Below are positions 17,166 through 22,804 of a stretch of 22,804 nucleotides of DNA, piece by piece; the first letter of the stretch is position 1; each line of letters starts with the position of its first letter. The position numbers were made by a program, and so were the translations under genes. This DNA comes from JAGQLF01 sp964635995. Its GTDB lineage: Bacteria > Patescibacteriota > Dojkabacteria > J137. Under the pieces are notes generated by a model that worked only from the letters and a program-made list of their open reading frames with translations, made no database searches and was not told the DNA's origin. The DNA lies in contig CAZWRA010000022.1 of assembly GCA_964635995.1 (NCBI GenBank), positions 1 to 22,804 on the forward strand. Direction: 5' to 3'.

Positions 17166-17551
17166 GCTTCTGCATAAATAGAAATTTCACCTTTATGATT
17201 AATGATGCCTCCAAACATTTTAAATGCAATTGCTACATTAGTTGGTGAAAATGATTTGTCTGGTGTTTCTAAAAGATACCTAGTAGCTTCATGAGCAGTC
17301 ATTGTTGATATTCGATTAAAAGCATCTGCAATTTTTCCTTTTTCTGTTTCACTCCAAGAATATCTCGTAAGTACCTGCCTCCAAGTAGCTGAAAATGCAC
17401 TTGGTACATTTTTTTATTGATCTTGAGTTGGAGGTTGAAGTGGATTTACAGTTAGAACTTCTTCAGTAATATCACCTTCATCTAAAGAAACAACTTCTGC
17501 TTCAGCAGTTATTGTTTCATCAAAAGCTACCTCACCTGTTGAATATCCCAT
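17162..17551 (-). pseudogene. Hypothetical protein with one in-frame stop
   Basis: A frame of 130 codons runs from ATG at 17549-17551 to TAA at 17162-17164, interrupted by TAA at 17414-17416 after residue 45. The first part is an acidic tail (EAEVVSLDEGDITEEVL). The second is a helical domain of about 83 residues with FSATWRQVLTRYSW, MTAHEATRYLLET and VAIAFKMFGGIINHKG. The frame is kept across the stop and the composition before and after is protein-like. I recognise no family. A TATTAT box ends 7 bases before the ATG. It runs opposite to dnaA, converging on its stop. The TAA precedes a run of A's (TAA AAA AAT), and one substitution would restore a Lys, Gln, Glu or Tyr codon. Confidence 0.55.
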
Positions 17552-17655
17552 AAATAGAATAATAAAAAATAATATATGTTTCCATAAATTGGATACATGA
17601 ATAGTTTAACTTTGTTAGCTATTTTGGTCAACATATACTATATCTAATTTTATAT

Positions 17656-17664
17656 TGTGGATAA
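17656..17664 (-). other. DnaA box, perfect consensus
   Basis: TGTGGATAA is the exact complement of TTATCCACA, the strongest DnaA box. It overlaps TTGTGG (17655-17660), which with TATGAT (17679-17684, 18-base spacing) could form a plus-strand promoter. Confidence 0.75.
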
Positions 17665-17831
17665 ATTTTAAAATATGATATGATTAAATATATGCGGTAA
17701 GCACATTAAAAATCTCTATCTCTGTGGAAAACATTACTCTATCTATAGTTCGGCTTTCTTTGACGCTACTGATGGGCGATATGAAGTTGTATTTTTCTGA
17801 TAGATTTTGAATATATTATTATAAAAAATGG

Positions 17832-17840
17832 TTATTCACA
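17832..17840 (+). other. DnaA box TTATTCACA
   Basis: This matches the TTATNCACA consensus at every fixed position and directly follows the AT-rich stretch at 17803-17830, the arrangement expected of an unwinding element next to a DnaA site. Confidence 0.65.
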
Positions 17841-18009
17841 CCAAAATAATATTACCGCGTAAGCTTTTTCACCATTTTATCGTGTTTTTACTTCTAAAAT
17901 AAATTCACAATAAAAGGCATAAAAGAATCAATTATTACAAACTTTCAAACGAAGAATAAAGAAAATTTAAACACATGAGTATTCCACAAAGAAAAATTTT
18001 CCTTTTTCC

Positions 18010-18018
18010 TGTTATAAT
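18010..18018 (+). promoter_or_regulatory. Extended -10 promoter of dnaN
   Basis: TGTTATAAT gives a TG extension and a perfect TATAAT (18013-18018). No -35 box is seen 17 bases upstream, as is common for extended -10 promoters. Transcription would start near 18025, leaving a leader of nearly 70 bases that contains a DnaA-like box (18035-18043). Confidence 0.5.
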
Positions 18019-18092
18019 AAAGAGATTTTAATACTTATACACTTATTTACAGTCACTATTACTAAATACTTCTATTTAAGAAATTAATAGTT

Positions 18093-19241
18093 ATGAAGGT
18101 AACACTAAAACATTCAAACTTATCTAAAGCATTAAATTATGCAAGTAAGTCAGTAAGCGGAAAACCTAATATTCCAATACTTTCTAATGTACTTTTATCT
18201 AACTCAGGAACACAATTAAAACTATCAGCTACAAACTTAGATATGGGTATACAGATGTGGATAGGATGTAGTTCAGAGGCTGAAGGAAGCACAACAGTAA
18301 ACGCTAAATACATTTCTGACTATGTTACTGCAACTTCAAATGATGAGAATATTGTTTTAGAGCTTAAAGATACAACCCTTCATATTAAGACTAGTAAATC
18401 AAAAGCAACATTTACAACAATGCAATCAGATGAATTTCCAGTTTTACCTAAACTATCTCAAAAACCAATTTTTTCAATAAGCACTGTAGATTTTATTGAA
18501 TCTTTAGATAAGACATTGTTCTCATGTTCAACAGATTTAAGCGCAGGAAGAATTCAACAATCTGGAGTTTTCTTTGAAATTGATACTGAAAATAATGAAA
18601 TTCACTTTATAGGTTTAGATGGATTCAGGCTATCTAAAAGAGTTACTTCAATTAAAAACACTGATACCGAAATAAGTAAAGAAGAGATTATTGTTCCTGC
18701 AAGATATTTAATGGAACTTATTAGAATTTTGACAGATTTTCCTGAAATAGAAACAATAGATGTTTACTTAAGTGAGAGTGGTTCACAAATTATTTTTAAA
18801 TTCGATGATGTTGAATTTAGTATTAGATTACTTGAAGGTCCTTATCCTGACTATAAAAGAATTATGCCAGATGATTTCTTATTTACATTTGAAGTTAATA
18901 AAAAAGATTTAGAAAACGCTATTAAAATTACAAATACTTTTGCAAGAGGTAATTTAGGTAATAAAACATTATTTGATTTTGATCTTGAGAATAGTGAGAT
19001 TACTTTAAAGTCTGCAGTTGCTGAAGTAGGAGAAGGAGAAACAGTTGTAACTGTTCTTAATCCTTCAGGAGATAGCGATTTAAAAACAGCATACACTCTT
19101 AGATATCTTCAAGATATTGTTAACCATATTAAAGGTGACAAAATTATTGTAGAAACAAAGGGGCCTCTAGCTGCGTCTGTATTTAAAGATTCTACAGATC
19201 CAAACTTTGTGCATTTAGTAATGCCAATGCGAAGAGAATAA
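18093..19241 (+). CDS. dnaN: DNA polymerase III beta subunit (sliding clamp)
   Basis: This 382-residue protein forms the ring-shaped homodimer that tethers the replicative polymerase to DNA. The three-domain clamp pattern is clear. MKVTLKHSNLSKALNYASKSV and PILSNVLLSNSGTQLKLSATNLDM open domain 1. FSCSTDLSAGRIQQSGVFFEI and FIGLDGFRLSKR mark domain 2. FSIRLLEGPYPDYKRIMP marks the junction to domain 3. The C-terminus FVHLVMPMRRE carries the conserved xMPMR that helps form the partner-binding pocket. Length and start are normal. No Shine-Dalgarno sequence is seen. recF, the usual next gene, is missing. Confidence 0.96.
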   Translation: MKVTLKHSNLSKALNYASKSVSGKPNIPILSNVLLSNSGTQLKLSATNLDMGIQMWIGCSSEAEGSTTVNAKYISDYVTATSNDENIVLELKDTTLHIKTSKSKATFTTMQSDEFPVLPKLSQKPIFSISTVDFIESLDKTLFSCSTDLSAGRIQQSGVFFEIDTENNEIHFIGLDGFRLSKRVTSIKNTDTEISKEEIIVPARYLMELIRILTDFPEIETIDVYLSESGSQIIFKFDDVEFSIRLLEGPYPDYKRIMPDDFLFTFEVNKKDLENAIKITNTFARGNLGNKTLFDFDLENSEITLKSAVAEVGEGETVVTVLNPSGDSDLKTAYTLRYLQDIVNHIKGDKIIVETKGPLAASVFKDSTDPNFVHLVMPMRRE

Positions 19242-19251
19242 AAAATTATCA

Positions 19252-19281
19252 ATTTGCAATTAAGAATTAACTATTGCAAAT
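19252..19281. repeat. Inverted repeat after dnaN
   Basis: ATTTGCAAT (19252-19260) and ATTGCAAAT (19273-19281) are exact inverted copies with a 12-base spacer, 10 bases after the dnaN stop. Without a T-tract it is a poor intrinsic terminator, but it may still stabilise the 3' end or act as a protein site. Confidence 0.45.
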
Positions 19282-19322
19282 AAACATCAGTTTATAATTC
19301 GGATTACTAATTGTGCCTAATT

Positions 19323-19348
19323 ACTAACTACTTTAGTTAGTATATAAT
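19323..19348 (+). promoter_or_regulatory. Leaderless promoter with operator-like inverted repeat before the FemAB-like gene
   Basis: A perfect TATAAT (19343-19348) ends 6 bases before the ATG at 19355. The inverted repeat ACTAACT/AGTTAGT (19323-19329 and 19335-19341, 5-base loop) fills the spacer up to the -10 box, and no -35 box is present. A repressor or activator could act here. Confidence 0.5.
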
Positions 19349-19354
19349 TCTTTC

Positions 19355-20392
19355 ATGGACATTAAGATTTTATCTTTCGACTCTACTCTACACTCATCGA
19401 TTTGGAATGAGATTCAACATAATGCTTCAAGAAAATCTTTTTTAACAGCAATTGAGCGAATTGAATTTCAAAAAAAATACGGAAAAGAAATAAAACAATT
19501 CATAATCTTTGATTCTGAAAAACCTATTGGTTTAATTTATGTTGAGATTCATAAAAGAAAAATTTCTAAGTATGGTTATTGTCCTCATGGACCAGTATTA
19601 ATTGACGAGTATCTTTTGAGTGAAGAGGTTTATTGTAAACTTGCTGACTTTGGAAAAGAGTTTATTAAGAGTGAAGGGTTAAATTATTTTAGAATAGACC
19701 CAATAATCGAAGAGGAAAATAGAAAGCTTCTTAAAAAAACTGGATGGTCTAACTCAATAATTTTAGGTCAAGCTAGGCATCAATGGTTTATGGACATATC
19801 TGCTCCTGAAGAAGAAATTCTAATGAACATAAAAAAAGATACAAGATATTACATAAACAGAGGTAAGAAAAAAGGAATAGTTGTAAAAGCGGCAACAGAT
19901 GAGAAAACTGTTGAAGATTTTATTGATCTAATGCACCAAACAAAAGAGAGACAACATTTTTCTAATTTTGATGACGATTATTATAGAAATCAATGGAGAG
20001 AACTAAGACCTGTTGGTTTAGCTGAAATATTTGTAGCTTACTTTGAGGATAAACCTCTAGCTGGAGCATTAATGAATTATTTCGATAAGACTTCGTATTA
20101 CTCTCATGCGGGTTCTACTTCTGATTCAGAATTAGCGAAACTTGCAGCTCCATACTTTTTACATTGGGAAATGATTAGGTATGCAAAAGATCGAGGCTAC
20201 TTGGTTTATGATTTCTGGGGTGTAATTCCGAAAGGAATAAAACATGATTGGCGTGGACTTAGTGATTTTAAAATGAAATTTGAAGGAACACTACGTTCAT
20301 TAGTTGGTGTTCATGAAGTATATAATTTGAATTTAAAGACTCTATTACAAAAAGTATACGACTGGTATTCATATCGTAAATTAAAAAATTAA
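19355..20392 (+). CDS. FemAB/FemX-like aminoacyl or peptidyl transferase family protein
   Basis: The 345-residue product has the FemABX (GNAT-pair) build. The first acyltransferase fold includes ASRKSFLTAIERIEFQKKYG and YGYCPHGPVL. The junction has ARHQWFMDISAPEEEILMNI and RYYINRGKKKGIVVKAAT. The second fold includes FIDLMHQTKERQHF, EIFVAYFEDKPLAGALM and YSHAGSTSDSELAKLAAPYFLHWEMIRYAKDRG, followed by DFWGVIP and FKMKFEGT. Members add amino acids from aminoacyl-tRNA to the peptidoglycan bridge or modify other acceptors; the exact substrate here cannot be read. It lacks the long coiled-coil arm of staphylococcal FemA. The next gene, a DegT-type aminotransferase, begins 4 bases after its stop, so both likely serve one cell-envelope pathway. 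The start is set by the TATAAT box 6 bases upstream. Confidence 0.85.
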   Translation: MDIKILSFDSTLHSSIWNEIQHNASRKSFLTAIERIEFQKKYGKEIKQFIIFDSEKPIGLIYVEIHKRKISKYGYCPHGPVLIDEYLLSEEVYCKLADFGKEFIKSEGLNYFRIDPIIEEENRKLLKKTGWSNSIILGQARHQWFMDISAPEEEILMNIKKDTRYYINRGKKKGIVVKAATDEKTVEDFIDLMHQTKERQHFSNFDDDYYRNQWRELRPVGLAEIFVAYFEDKPLAGALMNYFDKTSYYSHAGSTSDSELAKLAAPYFLHWEMIRYAKDRGYLVYDFWGVIPKGIKHDWRGLSDFKMKFEGTLRSLVGVHEVYNLNLKTLLQKVYDWYSYRKLKN

Positions 20393-20396
20393 TAAC

Positions 20397-21668
20397 ATGG
20401 CAATTTTTAAAAAGGCAATATTTACTGCAGCTTCACCAAATACTGAGCTAAATGATGTTATAACAGCAATTAAGCTTCTATTTAACCCTAGAAGTTGGAC
20501 TAATGAAAAGTTAAATATTGAATTTAGCGAAATGTTAAAAAAATATATTAATGTAAGTTATGTTCATTTAATAGACTCAGGTCGATCAGCTTTAGAAATT
20601 GCTTTAAGATCCTTAAGACTTCAACAAACAGATGAAGTTTTAGTTCCAAGTTTTACATGTGTTGTAGTTGCGAATTCAGTTAAATATTCAGGAGCAACAC
20701 CAGTTTATTTAGATACAAGTAAAGAAGATTTTAATGGAGATTATGAAAATATTTTAAATTATGTAAATGAAAATACTAAAGCAATAATTGTTCAACATAC
20801 TTTCGGTAAGAGAGTTGATGTCGAGTTAATTAGAGATAAAATAAAAAGTATTGGAAGGAATAATATTTTTATTCTTGAAGATTTTGCACACATAATCCAT
20901 GAAGAAATTAATTTAAAGGGTGATATTGGATTTACAACGTTTGGAATTGAAAAAGTATTTTCAACAGTTAGAGGAGGCGCAATTATTACTAATCAAATAG
21001 GTCTTTCAAAAAATATTGAAACATTTATTAAGAAGCTTCCTGAATTTCCAAATAAACAACTTATTAAGTGTTTACTAAACCCAATCTTCTGGTATGTGGC
21101 AATTCCATTGCATTCAGTAGGTTTTGGAAGATTCACCATAGGAGCGTTTATACGTTCAATTTGGCGGAAGTTAGGTTTCTTAGGGATCATGGTCGAAGAA
21201 AGTGAAAACAGAGCAATTAAGCCTAACTGGTTTCCGGCTCGGATGTCTCCAGCACTCTCTAAGCTTGGAATAATTCAACTTGAAAAACTTCATAAATATA
21301 ATAATCATAGAGAAATAATTTCTAAAATCTATAATCTTCATTTATCAAAATTTTCAGACGAAGAAGTTATGACTGAAAGTAGGCTTTATTTACGATATCC
21401 AATAATACTTCCTAGTGAAGAAAAATTTAAAGAAGTATGGGATTATGCAAGATCAATTAGGGTTACATTAGGTAACTGGTTCTCTACTCCGCTTTACGGA
21501 GCTACAGTAAATGAAAATACCTACGCAGATTTATGTTTTGTTCCAGCTACTACTCCAGTAACAATGCAAAAAGCTGGATTAACTTTAAATCTTCCTACAA
21601 GTATAAATATTTCAGTTGAGAGAGCGAGAGAGCTGGCTGATGGTATAAAGAAAGTACTGGAAAATTAA
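20397..21668 (+). CDS. DegT/DnrJ/EryC1/StrS family PLP-dependent aminotransferase
   Basis: The 423-residue product is a fold-type I PLP enzyme of the sugar aminotransferase family. HLIDSGRSALEIALRSL near 60 binds cofactor phosphate and DEVLVPSFTCVVVANSV follows. FILEDFAHI contains the Asp (D162) that contacts the PLP ring nitrogen. FTTFGIEKVFSTVRGGAIIT contains the Schiff-base lysine (K186). These enzymes usually aminate a keto-sugar nucleotide for surface glycans. The family also has sensory or degenerate members, but here the key Asp and Lys are kept. The RGG after the lysine is somewhat unlike the usual GEGG. A hydrophobic stretch near 225-250 is unusual for a soluble member and may rest on the membrane. 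It forms an operon with the FemAB-like gene. Confidence 0.88.
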   Translation: MAIFKKAIFTAASPNTELNDVITAIKLLFNPRSWTNEKLNIEFSEMLKKYINVSYVHLIDSGRSALEIALRSLRLQQTDEVLVPSFTCVVVANSVKYSGATPVYLDTSKEDFNGDYENILNYVNENTKAIIVQHTFGKRVDVELIRDKIKSIGRNNIFILEDFAHIIHEEINLKGDIGFTTFGIEKVFSTVRGGAIITNQIGLSKNIETFIKKLPEFPNKQLIKCLLNPIFWYVAIPLHSVGFGRFTIGAFIRSIWRKLGFLGIMVEESENRAIKPNWFPARMSPALSKLGIIQLEKLHKYNNHREIISKIYNLHLSKFSDEEVMTESRLYLRYPIILPSEEKFKEVWDYARSIRVTLGNWFSTPLYGATVNENTYADLCFVPATTPVTMQKAGLTLNLPTSINISVERARELADGIKKVLEN

Positions 21669-21682
21669 ATCCGAAAATTACA

Positions 21683-21701
21683 AAATCCCAAATTCTAAAC
21701 A
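21683..21701. repeat. Short dispersed repeat copy
   Basis: AAATCCCAAATTCTAAACA here matches 15681-15699 in the dnaA leader at 18 of 19 bases. At dnaA the sequence forms one arm of an inverted repeat; here no second arm is seen. It lies 30 bases before the GC-rich palindromic element. Confidence 0.5.
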
Positions 21702-21732
21702 TTAATTCTAATAAAAGACATTGTGACACACA

Positions 21733-21853
21733 TCGTCATGCTGAACTCCTGCCTGCGCAGGCACGGTGATTCAGCATCTAAAAAACTAGACCCTGAAACC
21801 ATGCCAAAGGCAGACAAGCAAGTCCAGTCTGCCTGTACAGACAGGGTTGACGA
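21733..21853. mobile_element. GC-rich palindromic element (REP/MITE-like)
   Basis: This 121-bp element is about 52% GC in a region of about one third GC. It is bounded by TCGTCA (21733-21738) and its inverse TGACGA (21848-21853). Inside are two nested hairpins. One has ATGCTGAA/TTCAGCAT (21738-21745, 21770-21777) around the palindrome GCCTGCGCAGGC (21751-21762). The other has ACCCTG/CAGGGT (21790-21795, 21842-21847) around GGCAGAC/GTCTGCC (21809-21815, 21827-21833). It encodes no protein. The form is that of a non-autonomous transposable or REP-type repeat; no transposase is in view. It could also act as a terminator between the convergent genes. Confidence 0.65.
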
Positions 21854-21870
21854 GAGGAGGGAGTCAAAAT

Positions 21871-22804
21871 TTATGGTTTGAAATTTGTACTTTTTCCTCC
21901 CCATAAACTTAATCCAAGTAGCATTAATATTAATCCACCGAAAATTGTTCCGAAACTTGCAAGTACTTCTTCGCTTACTGCAGTATTTGGAATATAGCTA
22001 GGGTTTCCTCCTGTTGGAGGAATAGTCGGTACTGAAGGTGACGGTGTTGGAGTCGGTTCTGGTTCAGGAATAGGTTCAGGTTCTTCTGCTACTGTTTGAC
22101 TTAAAACTTGCTCAGGATTATAAAATGCAGTGACAGTATCTTCTGCTCCGAAATTAATTATCCCTGAAAAATCAGTTACTTCTTTTCTATATCTTGTTCC
22201 GTCACTTGCAGTTACAGATATTTGTATTTTGTTCCCTTCTATTGTGTAATCACCTCCACCTAGTTTATCGTTTAAATTATTAAGTTGAAGAGTTGAATCT
22301 GGACTTGTAGCTCTTGTTGAACTTACAGTTGAAGTACTCGCCCCATTCGAAGAGTGAGCATAAATAACAGAATTTGTTATTCCATATGGAAGAGATATCT
22401 TTAAAGTTTCAGGAGTAGCCACATCTGAATTTGCAAAAGTTCTAAATGTATAAAAAGTTCCTCCGTTATTAAAAGCAGTTTCGTTATTATAAATTTCAAC
22501 AAAGTAAGAAGTATTTTTTTTCTAATCCAGTAATTCGCACATAATGAACAGTTTGTTGACTAGTTACCCCGCTTCCTTGAACATCTAGTGCTTCCTCAGT
22601 TAATTCTGAAGATGAAATTCCATATTTAACTTTTCCAGAGACTGGAGTATCTGTAAACCATGAAATTGTTGCAGAAGAATCAGTTATATTACTAATAATT
22701 ACTTCTTCAGGAGAAGAAACTGATCCGTCGCTCACACTAACATCAGGAATTTGATAATGCAAAATGTACCCCATAAGCTGGACAGAAAAAAGAGGTGTAA
22801 TTAG
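21871..22804 (-). pseudogene. FN3-like surface protein with sortase-like C-terminal tail, frameshifted; 5' end beyond the window
   Basis: The frame is open from the right edge (22804) to TGA at 22496-22498. It continues in a second frame to TAA at 21871-21873 once one A is removed from the 8-base A run (minus sense) at 22514-22521. The joined sequence, GLEKNTSYFVEIYNNETAF, closes a fibronectin type III-like domain that began with IISNITDSSATISWFTDTP, as in purple-acid-phosphatase N-terminal domains. A second beta domain follows, then a Pro/Glu-rich linker (PEPIPEPEPTPTPSPS), IPNTA, a membrane helix (SFGTIFGGLILMLLGLSLWG) and a short tail GKSTNFKP. This order (linker, LPxTG-like pentapeptide, helix, short basic tail) fits a sortase substrate or simply a C-terminal membrane anchor. 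The start codon is not in view; the first Met at 22774 lies within a hydrophobic stretch, perhaps a signal peptide. Confidence 0.65.

Larger units (their letters stand above)
17552..18092. other. Putative replication origin between dnaA and dnaN
   Basis: This 541-bp stretch has no convincing gene. It holds DnaA-box-like sites: TGTGGATAA (17656-17664, perfect), TGTGGAAAA (17723-17731, one mismatch), TTATTCACA (17832-17840, matches TTATNCACA) and TTATACACT (18035-18043, one mismatch). A very AT-rich stretch at about 17803-17830 is a candidate unwinding region beside the 17832 box. GCGGTAA (17694-17700) recurs inverted as TTACCGC (17852-17858). A more GC-rich island lies at about 17748-17783. 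Gene directions diverge from this side of the window. A second origin candidate is the dnaA promoter, which has its own DnaA boxes. Confidence 0.65.

Noticed and set aside
17724..17809. Small plus-strand ORF in the origin region (about 28 codons from a GTG)
   Set aside because: It has no good start or ribosome site and lies across DnaA-box sequence; it is too short to support.
21695..21904. Minus-strand ORF of 69 residues across the GC-rich element
   Set aside because: Most of it is the palindromic element and its end overlaps the FN3-like gene in another frame.
1..22804. tRNA, rRNA or CRISPR arrays
   Set aside because: None was seen in the intergenic stretches on either strand; the only GC-rich intergenic element is the palindromic repeat at 21733-21853.

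Overview
The window looks like chromosomal DNA around the replication origin of a small-genome, AT-rich bacterium, most likely of the Candidate Phyla Radiation (Patescibacteria). The reasons are a GC content of roughly one third, almost no Shine-Dalgarno sequences, short intergenic gaps, type IV pilus assembly proteins beside a very large secreted beta-rich protein, and a dnaA/dnaN region without the usual recF, rpmH or rnpA. The lineage within CPR (for example Dojkabacteria, WWE3 or Microgenomates) cannot be settled by eye. The genetic code appears standard: TGA, TAA and TAG all end genes, and two TGA stops sit in ATGA overlaps.

Layout, left to right. 1-2316: the tail of an unidentified gene, then ftsK (DNA translocase). 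2313-3313: a frameshifted acidic hypothetical gene (minus), a two-helix membrane protein (plus) and a bidirectional terminator. 3331-11852 (minus): a surface locus of PilN-like, PilO-like, a small membrane protein, a cohesin-domain membrane protein and a 2141-residue surface protein. 11853-11954: a divergent promoter region with two palindromes. 11970-12767 (plus): a degenerate ApbE-like protein. 12751-15597 (minus): VOC/glyoxalase-fold protein, yidD and a membrane-anchored beta-propeller gene interrupted by three in-frame stops. 15598-19241: dnaA, an interrupted hypothetical gene, a 541-bp origin-like region and dnaN. 19242-21668: a FemAB-like transferase and a DegT-family aminotransferase. 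21669-21870: a GC-rich palindromic element. 21871 to the right edge (minus): a FN3-like surface protein with a sortase-like tail and a homopolymer frameshift, 5' end outside the window.

Genes left of about 15.6 kb are mostly on the minus strand and genes right of it mostly on the plus strand, as expected if replication starts at the dnaA/dnaN region and genes lie on leading strands. The dnaA promoter has a perfect palindrome of two overlapping DnaA boxes filling its 17-bp spacer, which implies autoregulation. At eight gene heads a TANNNT -10 hexamer ends 6 or 7 bases before the start codon, which suggests that leaderless mRNAs are normal here.

Four minus-strand accessory genes are broken: two by single-base homopolymer shifts and two by in-frame stops. 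The replication and division genes are intact. Either accessory genes are decaying in this strain or the assembly carries consensus errors. The most system-like novelty is the pilus, cohesin and giant surface protein locus.
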